Assembly (NCBI GenBank): GCA_020442635.1
Contig: JAGRJR010000003.1
Coordinates: 1-64,000 of the forward strand
Direction: 5' to 3'
Source: Lysobacterales bacterium
GTDB lineage: Bacteria; Pseudomonadota; Gammaproteobacteria; Xanthomonadales; Marinicellaceae
Length of the DNA stretch: 64,000 nucleotides
Shown: positions 1 through 9,176 of the stretch, piece by piece
Position numbering within the stretch: the first letter of the stretch is position 1
Layout of the letters: every line of letters begins with the position of its first letter
Translations under genes and position numbers: made by a program
Notes under the pieces: model-generated
What the model was told of the DNA's origin: nothing
Seen by the model: the letters and a program-made list of their open reading frames with translations, nothing else
Database searches by the model: none

Positions 1-508
1 CCAAAATTAACCTTTCTTTTCTATCAATTTGTGATGCCATAACTTTATTAGCCATTTTCATGTCAATTTGATCTCTGACCATCACTCTTTGTCGCTGCAC
101 ATCTGAATCTACATCCACAACCAAAACACGATTAATCTCGTATATTTTAAGCATATGTATATTAAGCAAAGGAATCACCAATACAACAAAATCAGATTTA
201 ATGTGAGCCAGTTGAGTTTTTATCTCACTTTGGATACGTGGGTGAGTTATTTGGTTAAGCAAATTTAATTTTACTGGGTCATTAAAAACATTTTTTTTTA
301 AAGTGGCACGATCCAAAGAACCATCAGCAGTTAAAATTTGACGACCAAATTTCTTAACCAAAGTTAACAAAGTTTCACTTCCTTTGGCAACCACACTACG
401 AGCAACCACATCAGCATCAATAATTGCGATCCCCGCTTTTGCCATGCAACTTGAAGCCAATGTTTTTCCCGAAGCAATACCTCCTGTTAGCGCAACAATT
501 ACTGACAT
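1..508 (-). CDS. coaE: Dephospho-CoA kinase, C-terminus cut by window edge
   Basis: CoaE phosphorylates the 3'-hydroxyl of dephospho-CoA, the last step of CoA synthesis, in the cytoplasm. Translating the reverse strand gives MSVIVALTGGIASGKT at the N-terminus, a P-loop (GGIASGKT) of the CoaE type. It is followed by IDADVVAR, LDRATLKKNVF and ITHPRIQ, which match the usual order of CoaE motifs, and by VLVVDVDSDVQRQRVMVRD near the lid region. About 169 codons are visible; the family is usually near 200 residues, so the last part lies outside the window. The start codon directly abuts the pilD stop, which fits the common pilB-pilC-pilD-coaE operon. Confidence 0.93.
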   Translation of the reverse strand, partial: MSVIVALTGGIASGKTLASSCMAKAGIAIIDADVVARSVVAKGSETLLTLVKKFGRQILTADGSLDRATLKKNVFNDPVKLNLLNQITHPRIQSEIKTQLAHIKSDFVVLVIPLLNIHMLKIYEINRVLVVDVDSDVQRQRVMVRDQIDMKMANKVMASQIDRKERLIL

Positions 509-1363
509 TCAAGCAATGGTAAAAAAATGATCCATAATAATATCGCCAGCTAAATAAGCAACCAAAATACCTATAGACAAATACGGACCAAAAGGTATTT
601 TGTTTTCGGTTTTACCCATTAACTTTTCTATAACTGCAATAATCAATCCCGAGACAGATGACAACATCAAAACGATAATGAGTTGTTCATACCCAAGCCA
701 CGCTCCTCCAGCAGCCAACAGTTTAAAATCTCCATAGCCCATTCCCTCCTTACCTGTTATCAACTTAAATAGATGAAAAACACTCCAGAGTGACAAATAA
801 CCAACTAACGCACCAATGATTGCTACCGAAGGAGGTATGGAAAACTCAAATAAACTAAAAAACAGACCAAACCAAAGCAAAGATAAACTGATTTGGTCCG
901 GTATCAAAAACGTATCGATATCAATCCACGTTATCGTTATTAAAAAACAAACCAAAATTACCGCAGCAACAAACTGCAGTTCAACACCGTACAAATAAGC
1001 CATCAACGCAGACAACACACCAGTTAGCAATTCTATAAAAGGATAACGAATTGAAATAGGCTGGCCACAAAACGAACATTTACCTCGCAGTGAAATATAG
1101 CTGATCAGAGGAATATTGTGATACCAACGAAGTTTATTTTTACATTTTGGACAATGAGACCTGTCTAATCCTATACCAGGAGGAGCAGGTTCTTCGAATT
1201 TGGCTTCAGTAAATTCTGCGTAATCTTTTTTCCAGGTATACTCCATCAAAGGCGGCAACCTGAGAATCACCACATTTAAAAAGCTTCCAATGACCAGTCC
1301 TAAAACAAAAGCCGAAACAATAAACAACATTGAATATTGTTGTAATACTTGTAAAAAATCCAC
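509..1363 (-). CDS. pilD: Type IV prepilin peptidase / N-methyltransferase PilD
   Basis: PilD is an inner-membrane aspartyl protease that removes the leader peptide of type IV prepilins and pseudopilins and methylates the new N-terminus. The 284-residue protein has the N-terminal domain with a zinc-type tetracysteine (C71, C74, C96, C99). It also has the two catalytic aspartate regions of the family: WIDID...IPD around 146-156 and GMGYGD ending at D212. Several hydrophobic membrane segments are visible. Translation starts at GTG, directly after the TAG stop of pilC, so the two are probably translationally coupled. Confidence 0.95.
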   Translation of the reverse strand: MDFLQVLQQYSMLFIVSAFVLGLVIGSFLNVVILRLPPLMEYTWKKDYAEFTEAKFEEPAPPGIGLDRSHCPKCKNKLRWYHNIPLISYISLRGKCSFCGQPISIRYPFIELLTGVLSALMAYLYGVELQFVAAVILVCFLITITWIDIDTFLIPDQISLSLLWFGLFFSLFEFSIPPSVAIIGALVGYLSLWSVFHLFKLITGKEGMGYGDFKLLAAGGAWLGYEQLIIVLMLSSVSGLIIAVIEKLMGKTENKIPFGPYLSIGILVAYLAGDIIMDHFFTIA

Positions 1364-2587
1364 CTAGAAAACCGAGGCCATTTTGAAAATTGGCAAATAC
1401 ATAGCAACCACCATCACACCAACTAAGCCTCCAACTAAAACCATAATAATAGGTTCCAACAAACTACTCAAGGCATCTACTGCATTAGAAACTTCCTGTT
1501 CATAATAATCAGCTACTTTTGCCAACATGGCATCTAAATTACCAGACTCTTCACCAATGGCTGCCATTTGCACCACCATATGAGGGAACAAGCCTGTTTG
1601 CGACATAGCCAACTGTAACTGATGACCTGTACTTACGTCATCCTTAATCTTCAATACCGCATCTCTGAAAACAACATTACCAACAGCCCCTGACACAGTA
1701 TCCAATCCCTCCACCAAAGGAACACCTGCTGCAAAGGTGGTTGAAAGGGTTCTGGAAAATCTAGCAATGGCCGCATTAAACAAAATACCACCAACGATTG
1801 GAATTTTTAATGACAATCTATCCAAGGCATGAGCAAACTTTAAGGATCTTTTCTTGAGATAAATAAACCCCGAAACTACGCCCACTAAAACGGCTAACAC
1901 TATAAACCAATATTTTTGCATGGTATCTGATGCATGAACCACCATTAACGTTAAGCCCGGCAAATCAGCACCAAATCCCTTAAACATGTCTTGAAATTGC
2001 GGAACAACTTTCACCAACAACAATATTGTTACACCAATGGCAACAAATAAAACTGCAGCCGGATAAAACATGGCCTTTTTGATTTTTCCTTTAATCTCTT
2101 CAGTTCTTTCCTTATAAGTTGCAATGGTATCCAGCAGCTCATCAAGCACACCCGCTTTTTCACCTGCATTAACCAAATTACAGTACAATTCATCAAAATA
2201 AACAGGATGCTTTCCTAACGACTCTGCCAAGGCTGAGCCTGATTGTATTTCTGTCTTTACTTCATTAATTAACTTGGCCATCCTTGGATTAGCCTGCCCT
2301 CCTTCAATGATCTCAAATGCTTGCACCATGGGAACCCCTGATTCCATCATAGTAGCCAATTGTCTACTGAACAACGCTATATCTTGGGCTTTTATCGCCT
2401 TTCCCTTTGAAAATAATGATTTTCTTTTCTTGTATATCTTTTTGACTTGAATACCCTGGCGTCTGAGTTCATTTTTAGCCAATGTTGATGATTTGGCCTT
2501 TTGCTCTCCTTTTAACTTTTTACCAACTTTATCAACACCAACCCACTCAAAGGTTTGCACCTCTTCTATTCTTTTTGCGTTTGCCAT
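1364..2587 (-). CDS. pilC: Type IV pilus inner-membrane platform protein PilC
   Basis: PilC is the polytopic inner-membrane platform on which the PilB motor acts to assemble pilin. The 407-residue protein has the duplicated T2SF/GspF fold: a first cytoplasmic helical domain (FSRQLATMMESGVPMVQAFE), a membrane segment rich in V/I/L near 175-200, then a second copy (FSRTLSTTFAAGVPLVEGLD) and a C-terminal membrane pair (IIMVLVGGLVGVMVVAMY). A basic cytoplasmic N-terminal extension precedes the first domain, as in PilC rather than GspF. It starts 4 bp after the pilB stop and runs directly into pilD. Confidence 0.95.
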   Translation of the reverse strand: MANAKRIEEVQTFEWVGVDKVGKKLKGEQKAKSSTLAKNELRRQGIQVKKIYKKRKSLFSKGKAIKAQDIALFSRQLATMMESGVPMVQAFEIIEGGQANPRMAKLINEVKTEIQSGSALAESLGKHPVYFDELYCNLVNAGEKAGVLDELLDTIATYKERTEEIKGKIKKAMFYPAAVLFVAIGVTILLLVKVVPQFQDMFKGFGADLPGLTLMVVHASDTMQKYWFIVLAVLVGVVSGFIYLKKRSLKFAHALDRLSLKIPIVGGILFNAAIARFSRTLSTTFAAGVPLVEGLDTVSGAVGNVVFRDAVLKIKDDVSTGHQLQLAMSQTGLFPHMVVQMAAIGEESGNLDAMLAKVADYYEQEVSNAVDALSSLLEPIIMVLVGGLVGVMVVAMYLPIFKMASVF

Positions 2588-2591
2588 ATTT

Positions 2592-4301
2592 TTAATCCAC
2601 TGTTACTCGATTTGCTTCAACCAAACCGGTTATACCATTTTTAACTTTAAGCAAGGCTGATTTTCTTAAATTCGCAATACCATCTTTCTCTGCTTGCTCT
2701 GCAATCTGTATGGAATTACCGCCTTCTAAAATTATTCTTTTAATATTTGTTGTAATTGGCATAACTTCATATATGCCTACCCGCCCCTTATAGCCTTCAT
2801 TACATTTTGAACAACCTACCGGATCAAAAATAGTCGCATCTTCCAAATCTTCTTTTGTAAACCCAGCTTGTAACAACGCCTCCTCTGTTAACTCGGTAGG
2901 CTTCTTACATTCACACAATCTTCTGGCAAGCCTTTGGGCAATGATTAGGGACACTGCCGATACTATGTTGAAAGGTGCCACGCCCATATTAACCATTCGG
3001 GAAACAGTCTCTGGTGCATTGTTGGTATGCAAGGTTGATAACACCATGTGACCTGTTTGTGCTGCTTTGACCGCAATTTCAGCAGTTTCTAAGTCCCGGA
3101 TCTCACCCACCATAATAACATCTGGATCTTGTCGCAAAAATGAACGTAAAGCTGCTGAAAATGTCATACCTTGTTTTGCATTCTGTTGAACCTGGTTAAT
3201 GCCATTCACCCTGATTTCCACAGGATCTTCAACTGTTGAAATGTTTCTTCCCTCAGTATTCAAAATATTTAAAGCAGTATACAATGACACGGTTTTACCA
3301 GAACCAGTTGGACCTGTTACCAAAACCATGCCATAAGGTCTGACTATGGCATCCATAAACAATTGTTTTTGTTCATCTTCGTAGCCAAGTTTGTCAATAC
3401 CCATTTTTGCAGCCGATGCATCCAGCACCCTCATTACAATTTTTTCACCAAATAACGTAGGGCAAGTACTCAAACGAAAGTCAATGGCTTTATTTTTAGT
3501 CAGGTTTAGCTTTACCCTACCATCCTGGGGCACACGTTTTTCAGCAATATCAAGTCTTGACATTACTTTCAACCGTGAAGCAATTTTGTTGGTCATGTTT
3601 TTTGGAGGCTTAATCACTGTTTTCAACATGCCATCAATCCGGTAACGGACCCTGTATGTTTTTTCATAAGGCTCAAAATGAATATCTGATGCCCCTCTTT
3701 TGATAGCATCTAACAACACTTTATTCACTAACTTAACCGCAGGAGAATCTGCCGTATCATCCTTGGAGTCATCCATTGATGACTCTTCAGTTTCATCATC
3801 ATATTCGAGATTTTCCAACCCCTCATCATCTAAATCATCCAATACCGAAGATGACTCTTTCATAGCCTCTTCAATGGCATCATGCAAGTGATCCTGCTGC
3901 ACCAAAATAGGTTCAACAGTTAAATTGGTATGAAACCTAATCTCCTCCAGCGCTCTTACATTCGTTGGATCTGAAATCCCAATAAATACTTTTTTACCCC
4001 TCAGAAAAAGCGGTAACACTTGATGTTTTTCAATCAATTGTTCAGATATCAATTCCTTTGGCATCAAACCAAAATCCATTGCCCTAACATCAACTACAGG
4101 AACACCATATTCCTGGGACGCTGCATTACATAACAATCTGGCATCAACCAATTTATTATCAATTAAATAAGTGAACAATGGTATTTTTTGCTTCCTAGAC
4201 TTTTCATTAGCCTCTGCAGCATCTTCTATATTCAAGACACCATCCTGAACAAGACGCCTCAAAGCCCCACTGACCATTGTTTTTGTGCCGGCTACATTCA
4301 T
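2592..4301 (-). CDS. pilB: Type IV pilus assembly ATPase PilB
   Basis: PilB is the cytoplasmic hexameric ATPase that drives pilus extension. The 569-residue protein has an N-terminal MshEN-type domain (about 10-145), an acidic linker (about 150-185: LDDLDDEG...DDETEESSMDDSKDD) and the GspE ATPase core. The core has Walker A GPTGSGKT at 330-337, the Asp-box segment GEIRDLETAEIA and the STLHTNNA His-box. A metal-binding tetracysteine lies C-terminally (CECKK...GCSKCNEGYKGRVGIYEV). It is the first gene of the pilB-pilC-pilD-coaE unit. No pilin gene is adjacent; the upstream neighbour is divergent sucC. Confidence 0.95.
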   Translation of the reverse strand: MNVAGTKTMVSGALRRLVQDGVLNIEDAAEANEKSRKQKIPLFTYLIDNKLVDARLLCNAASQEYGVPVVDVRAMDFGLMPKELISEQLIEKHQVLPLFLRGKKVFIGISDPTNVRALEEIRFHTNLTVEPILVQQDHLHDAIEEAMKESSSVLDDLDDEGLENLEYDDETEESSMDDSKDDTADSPAVKLVNKVLLDAIKRGASDIHFEPYEKTYRVRYRIDGMLKTVIKPPKNMTNKIASRLKVMSRLDIAEKRVPQDGRVKLNLTKNKAIDFRLSTCPTLFGEKIVMRVLDASAAKMGIDKLGYEDEQKQLFMDAIVRPYGMVLVTGPTGSGKTVSLYTALNILNTEGRNISTVEDPVEIRVNGINQVQQNAKQGMTFSAALRSFLRQDPDVIMVGEIRDLETAEIAVKAAQTGHMVLSTLHTNNAPETVSRMVNMGVAPFNIVSAVSLIIAQRLARRLCECKKPTELTEEALLQAGFTKEDLEDATIFDPVGCSKCNEGYKGRVGIYEVMPITTNIKRIILEGGNSIQIAEQAEKDGIANLRKSALLKVKNGITGLVEANRVTVD

Positions 4302-4856
4302 GTTGTTATACTATTTCTCTGAATTTATAGGTTTTACCCACAATACTTTAACTGAAAATATCAATTGATTACAACTATTTAGCACGTTCATTTTAAGGAA
4401 AATGCAAAACCCTAATCAGATTATCCTTCTATAAAGATTTTCAAATTGTATTTTCTCCGTTTGATTGGTTATGCGACCACTTTCACAATTTATTCACGCA
4501 ACAACAAGTGAAAGAAGTAAAATCTCTACTTTTATCTATAATTTCATTAATTGCTTACTATTCTTTTATTCAAATACATGCAAATTTACCTTACCACTTA
4601 ACTCGATTAACCGGTTAACAGCAAACACACAAGAGTGAAAGTTGCCTAATCTGAGTCAAAAGCAATTTGAAAAGCCATATATACTTACTCAAGCCAGCCC
4701 CAAAAGAATCAAGTTAGTGAAAGTGCTTAATATAAAGAGCTAGATGAATTTTTCATGACTGGTCATTTATTCACACAATAACCCCACAAATACAAAGCTT
4801 TTTCAGCTAAAATGTGGCGCGTCTTTTTGAACATTAAAAAACCAGGAACAAATCAT
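4302..4856. promoter_or_regulatory. Divergent pilB/sucC intergenic region with repeated octamers and a palindrome
   Basis: This 555-bp gap separates divergent pilB and sucC, so it must hold both promoters. I see no ORF of interest. Three exact AGTGAAAG octamers lie at 4507-4514, 4634-4641 and 4716-4723, and an inverted GTGAAAG heptamer lies at 4480-4486. A perfect 12-bp palindrome, TTAACCGGTTAA, lies at 4607-4618. These could be operator sites, but no regulator is identified. I could not pick a convincing -35/-10 pair by eye. An AGGAAC just upstream of ATG 4857 is a plausible ribosome-binding site for sucC. Confidence 0.4.
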
Positions 4857-6020
4857 ATGAATTTTCATGAATATCAGGCCAAAGAATTATTTGCCAAATA
4901 CAATATTCCAGTCCCCAATGGTCAGGTTGCCCGCACGCCTGAAGAAGCGGTGGAAGCAGCTACAGCACTTGGCTGTGACATGTGGGTTGTCAAAGCTCAG
5001 GTTCATGCTGGTGGACGAGGGAAAGCAGGTGGTGTCAAACTCGCTAAAACATTAGAAGAAGTCAAGCAATATGCCACAGATATGCTCGGCATGAAAATTC
5101 AAACTTATCAAACTGGAGGTTTAGCACTGCCTGTCAATGAGGTTTTGATTACAGAAGCTGCGGATATTGAGCAAGAAATATATTTAAGCTTGTTGGTTGA
5201 TCGTGCGAATAAATGTCTTTCTTTTGTTGCATCGGCTGAAGGTGGCGTAGAAATTGAAGAAGTGGCTCGCACCAATCCTGAGAAAATCCACACCATCAAA
5301 GTGGATAATACAGAAGGTTTATTCCCCTATGCTTGTCGCAAAGCGGGATTTGCAATGGGTCTTAATGCAAAACAAGTGAGACAATTGACTCACATCATGA
5401 TGCAAATGTACAAGATGTTCAATGATTTGGACTTATCCTTGATTGAAGTCAATCCTTTGATCATCGATGACAAACAAGATGTTATTGCTTTGGATGCTAA
5501 AATCAATTCAGACGACAACGCTGACTTTAGACACAAAGAGCTGGCAGTGATGAGAGATGTCTCTCAAGAAGATCCAGCTGAAGCCAAAGCACACGAACAT
5601 GAACTGAACTACATTAAACTCGACGGCAACATTGCTTGTATGGTTAATGGCGCTGGCTTGGCTATGGCTACTATGGATGTCATTAAGCTTAAAGGTGGCG
5701 AGCCTGCCAACTTCTTGGATGTTGGTGGTGGAGCAACAGCAGAGCGTGTTGCCATTGCTTTTAAAATTATTTTGTCAGACCCAAATGTTAAGTCTATCTT
5801 GGTTAACATCTTTGGAGGTATTGTGCGCTGTGACCTGATTGCTAACGGCATCATCTCTGCCATCAAGGAAGTGGGCGTTGAAGTACCTATTGTGGTTCGC
5901 TTAGAAGGCACCAATGTAGAAGAAGGCAAGAGAATCTTGAACGAAAGCGGTTTGGCTGTGATTTCGGCCGATAATTTAGACGATGCTGCAAACAAAGCAG
6001 TGGCAGCAGTAGGAGCATAA
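4857..6020 (+). CDS. sucC: Succinyl-CoA synthetase beta subunit (ADP-forming)
   Basis: SucC with SucD converts succinyl-CoA to succinate with substrate-level phosphorylation in the TCA cycle. From ATG 4857 the protein is 387 residues, the usual SucC length. It begins [15 protein letters not shown], the canonical N-terminus of the ATP-grasp domain; an in-frame ATG at 4812 would add 15 residues without family match. Visible motifs include [18 protein letters not shown] (nucleotide binding), EVNPLI, and the C-terminal ligase-CoA domain with FLDVGGGA and [10 protein letters not shown]. sucD follows after 2 bp. The 2-oxoglutarate dehydrogenase genes sucAB, often just upstream, are absent here; pilB lies divergently instead. 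Confidence 0.97.
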   Translation: MNFHEYQAKELFAKYNIPVPNGQVARTPEEAVEAATALGCDMWVVKAQVHAGGRGKAGGVKLAKTLEEVKQYATDMLGMKIQTYQTGGLALPVNEVLITEAADIEQEIYLSLLVDRANKCLSFVASAEGGVEIEEVARTNPEKIHTIKVDNTEGLFPYACRKAGFAMGLNAKQVRQLTHIMMQMYKMFNDLDLSLIEVNPLIIDDKQDVIALDAKINSDDNADFRHKELAVMRDVSQEDPAEAKAHEHELNYIKLDGNIACMVNGAGLAMATMDVIKLKGGEPANFLDVGGGATAERVAIAFKIILSDPNVKSILVNIFGGIVRCDLIANGIISAIKEVGVEVPIVVRLEGTNVEEGKRILNESGLAVISADNLDDAANKAVAAVGA

Positions 6021-6022
6021 CA

Positions 6023-6895
6023 ATGAGTGTATTAATTAACAAAGATACCCGTTTATTGGTTCAGGGATTCACCGGCTCACAAGGTACATTCCACAGTGAA
6101 CAAGCCATCGATTATGGCACCAACCTGGTTGGTGGTGTTACCCCGGGTAAAGGAGGCAGCAAACACCTTGATCGCCCTGTTTTTGATACGGTTGCAGACG
6201 GCGTTAATGAAACAGGTGCCAATGCTTCAGTTATTTTCGTACCACCCCCATTTGCTGCAGATGCCATATTGGAAGCCATTGACGCAGGAATCAAAATGAT
6301 TGTAACTATCACCGAAGGCATTCCTGTGTTAGATATGATGAAAGTCAGAACTGTATTGGATGCCAACCCTGATGTAGTGATGGTAGGACCTAACTGTCCC
6401 GGCGTAATCACCCCGGGAGAATGTAAGATCGGCATCATGCCTGCGGCCATTCACCAACCTGGCCGCATAGGCATTGTCTCTCGGTCAGGCACATTGACCT
6501 ACGAGGCGGTTCATCAAACCACTTCAGTCGGTTTGGGCCAATCAACCTGTATTGGCATAGGTGGCGACCCGATACAAGGCACCAACTTCATTGATTGCTT
6601 GAAACTGTTCCAAAATGATGATCAAACCGATGGTATCATCATGGTTGGTGAGATAGGTGGTTCTGCGGAAGAAGAAGCCGCCGATTACATCAAAGAGCAC
6701 GTGACCAAACCTGTAGTATCTTATATTGCTGGCGTGACAGCTCCTGCAGGCAAACGAATGGGGCATGCTGGCGCGATCGTGGCGGGTGGCAAAGGTACAG
6801 CACAAGCTAAATACGAAGCCCTTGAAGCTGCTGGAGTCAGTACAGTTAAGTCACCAACATTTTTAGGACAAACCATCAAAGACTTGCTTTCTTAG
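6023..6895 (+). CDS. sucD: Succinyl-CoA synthetase alpha subunit
   Basis: SucD carries the CoA-binding Rossmann domain and the phospho-histidine of succinyl-CoA synthetase. The 290-residue protein shows [17 protein letters not shown] at the N-terminus, [19 protein letters not shown] in the middle, and [14 protein letters not shown], which contains the phosphorylated histidine, near residue 246. It is translationally close to sucC (2 bp) and is followed by a strong hairpin terminator at 6951-6990, so sucCD appears to be a two-gene operon. Confidence 0.97.
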   Translation: MSVLINKDTRLLVQGFTGSQGTFHSEQAIDYGTNLVGGVTPGKGGSKHLDRPVFDTVADGVNETGANASVIFVPPPFAADAILEAIDAGIKMIVTITEGIPVLDMMKVRTVLDANPDVVMVGPNCPGVITPGECKIGIMPAAIHQPGRIGIVSRSGTLTYEAVHQTTSVGLGQSTCIGIGGDPIQGTNFIDCLKLFQNDDQTDGIIMVGEIGGSAEEEAADYIKEHVTKPVVSYIAGVTAPAGKRMGHAGAIVAGGKGTAQAKYEALEAAGVSTVKSPTFLGQTIKDLLS

Positions 6896-6950
6896 AGACA
6901 TTTGCTTGATTCTGGGCAATTGAGAAAAAGAATTAAAAAGCAACCATTCT

Positions 6951-6990
6951 TAATAAAGCCAGCACGATGAAATTTGTGCTGGCTTTATTA
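6951..6990 (+). terminator. Rho-independent terminator of sucCD
   Basis: A perfect 15-bp inverted repeat: TAATAAAGCCAGCAC at 6951-6965 pairs with GTGCTGGCTTTATTA at 6976-6990 around a 10-nt loop. The 3' arm provides a short T-rich tail. It lies 55 bp after the sucD stop and before the next plus-strand gene. Confidence 0.85.
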
Positions 6991-7074
6991 TGCACACAAT
7001 AGATTGTTTTTAACGTCAAATTGACATTGGGATATGTTATATTATTAAGTAATCAATTACTTGAGGTATATAAC

Positions 7075-7518
7075 ATGAAAAAAGTACTCATATTGATAAC
7101 CACTCTCCTGCTTTTAGCAGCACAGATAACATACGCTGAACAAAAGGTCACTGTGGGAAAATACGAACTCCATTATAACACTTTTCCATCTACTTTCTTA
7201 TCCAAAGAGGTGGCCAATGCCAACCAAATTCAACGCTCAAAAAGTCGAGGAATCGTCAGTGTATCTATACTTGATACTGAAACTGAACACAACACAGCAG
7301 TAGAAGCTGATGTTACCATTCTGGCAAAAAACTTACTTAACCAAAAAAAAGACATCACGTTGTTTAAAGTGGTTGAAGAAAACAAGGCCATATACTATTT
7401 AGGAACTTTTGCCTTAAACAATCAAGAAGACATCAATTTTACTATTGAAGCTGTGCCCAAAGGAGCTGCTGATACGAAGTTGCAAGTCAAATTCAACAGA
7501 GAATTTTTTACTGATTAA
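7075..7518 (+). CDS. Secreted DUF4426 family protein
   Basis: A 147-residue protein of unknown function matching the DUF4426 family pattern as I recall it. The start at ATG 7075 is chosen because it follows a TTGAGG ribosome-binding site and gives a clean signal peptide: MKK, a hydrophobic core, then a cut near ITYAEQ. The upstream TTG at 7021 would place 18 unlikely residues in front. The mature part begins EQKVTVGKYELHYNTFPSTF and is predicted to be a small beta-rich periplasmic domain, with TVGKYELHYNTF and FLSKEVANAN as family-like stretches. The next gene starts 4 bp after its stop, so the two are probably cotranscribed. Confidence 0.75.
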   Translation: MKKVLILITTLLLLAAQITYAEQKVTVGKYELHYNTFPSTFLSKEVANANQIQRSKSRGIVSVSILDTETEHNTAVEADVTILAKNLLNQKKDITLFKVVEENKAIYYLGTFALNNQEDINFTIEAVPKGAADTKLQVKFNREFFTD

Positions 7519-7522
7519 ATTG

Positions 7523-8995
7523 ATGATGAATAAATTAATCGTCCTCACCACATTGTTGGCAATAAATATGAGTCAAGCTAAGAACAGCATTACCGTTTAC
7601 TCAGGTAATCATCAAGGGCATTTGTCCCAGAACCAACTACAAAACATCCATAACATCAGTGGCTTTGCCGTAGTAAAACAAACCCGCGAAGCCCAATTTA
7701 AAAAAGGTGTTTTTGAACTCGCATTTGATGACGTGGCCGAACACATTGACCCGACCACGGTTTCTTTCAAACTCAGTAAAGAGGCAGATCGCGTCACTGT
7801 ACTGGATCAAAATTTTCAATTTGATTTGGTAAGCACAGATAAGTTACTACAGAAATACCTGGATCAGGACATCAAAGTAAGCCATGATTTGGGTGACAAC
7901 AACATCATCACAGAGGGGACATTGTTAAGCACAACAGGTGGGCTTACTTTAAAAACCCAGAATGGTCAGATAACCACCATCAAAGAATGGAACAAAATTG
8001 ATTTTCCAGACTTGCCTGGTGGCTTATTAACCAAACCTACTTTGGTTTGGCTGCTGAAGTCAACCACCAGCGGTGAAGAAAATATTGATTTGGCTTACCA
8101 AACAAAAGGTATGACCTGGTGGTCAGATTACATCATAAACCTCAATGAATCAGATAAAGACTGCATGCTTGACATCATGTCTTGGGTGACTATTGTCAAC
8201 AAATCAGGTGCAGGTTATCAGGAGACACAGTTAAAGCTTATTGCAGGCGATGTAAACAGAGCGACATCAAATCCACCCAGAACCATGACCATGGAACGCA
8301 TGGCCAAGGTCGCCGACAGTGAATTTACCGAACAATCTCTGCATGAGTATCACCTGTACAAACTACCCAGAAAAGTAGATATTCCGAACAACTCAACCAA
8401 ACAGATTCAATTGTTGCAAAACACCCATAACATTGCCTGTAAAAAAACTTTGCGTTTTAATGGCAGCGGCTATCTGGGCATGAACTACCATCGACCAATT
8501 ACTGACCGAAACTACCTTTCTCATGCCGGCGCAAAAATTGAATCGTTTTTAATTTTCAAAAATGACAAAGAAAACCAACTTGGACTACCCTTACCTGCCG
8601 GTCGAGTGAGGGTAAATACCATTGACCCAACCGACCACAGTCTTGAATTTATTGGTGAAGATAGCATCGATCACACACCAAAAAATAAAACCATCACATT
8701 AAAGTTAGGCAATTCCTTCGATGTAACTGGCGAACGAAAACAAAGTCAATTTCAACTACTTAAAAACAGCATCATTGAGCAGTTTGAAATCACCATAAGT
8801 AATCAAAAAACCGCTACACAGCAAGTTGAAGTGATAGAGCCACTTTACCGCTGGTCCAACTGGCAGATTACCCAACATAACGAGGAATATGAGCAATTGG
8901 ATGCTGCCACCATCAAATTTATGGTTGATGTTGCAGCAGAAAGTACCAAGACTTTGAAGTACACAGTTCAGTACCACTGGCCAGAAACTAAATAA
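7523..8995 (+). CDS. Secreted DUF4139 domain protein
   Basis: About 490 residues, starting at ATG 7523 or 7526, which gives a signal peptide (MMNKLIVLTTLLAINMSQA). The body resembles DUF4139 proteins: an N-terminal region with VTVLDQNFQFDLVSTDKLLQKY, then the hallmark block KGMTWWSDYIINL...WVTIVNKSGAGYQETQLKLIAG and a C-terminal beta-sandwich region (IIEQFEITISNQK). The function of this family is not established. It sits 4 bp behind the DUF4426 gene, suggesting a common periplasmic or surface role. No terminator is clear behind it: a GTGCC/GGCAC hairpin near 9006-9022 has its T run in the loop. Confidence 0.75.
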   Translation: MMNKLIVLTTLLAINMSQAKNSITVYSGNHQGHLSQNQLQNIHNISGFAVVKQTREAQFKKGVFELAFDDVAEHIDPTTVSFKLSKEADRVTVLDQNFQFDLVSTDKLLQKYLDQDIKVSHDLGDNNIITEGTLLSTTGGLTLKTQNGQITTIKEWNKIDFPDLPGGLLTKPTLVWLLKSTTSGEENIDLAYQTKGMTWWSDYIINLNESDKDCMLDIMSWVTIVNKSGAGYQETQLKLIAGDVNRATSNPPRTMTMERMAKVADSEFTEQSLHEYHLYKLPRKVDIPNNSTKQIQLLQNTHNIACKKTLRFNGSGYLGMNYHRPITDRNYLSHAGAKIESFLIFKNDKENQLGLPLPAGRVRVNTIDPTDHSLEFIGEDSIDHTPKNKTITLKLGNSFDVTGERKQSQFQLLKNSIIEQFEITISNQKTATQQVEVIEPLYRWSNWQITQHNEEYEQLDAATIKFMVDVAAESTKTLKYTVQYHWPETK

Positions 8996-9176
8996 GGTTA
9001 TAAGTGCCCTTTTTTGGCACAAACAATAATTCAAGGAACAGCAACGACAAAAACACAATTTATTGGTGTTACAAAGTCACCATAAAAGCCCTGTAAAAAC
9101 GTTAATGTGAACCTACTCACATAAATTTTTATTTATCTTGCTACATTGAGTCTAGGAACAGTGACTGCGAACGACC

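Noticed and set aside
9006-9022. GTGCC/GGCAC hairpin after the DUF4139 gene as a terminator
   Set aside because: The T run is inside the loop, not after the stem, and the stem is only 5 bp.
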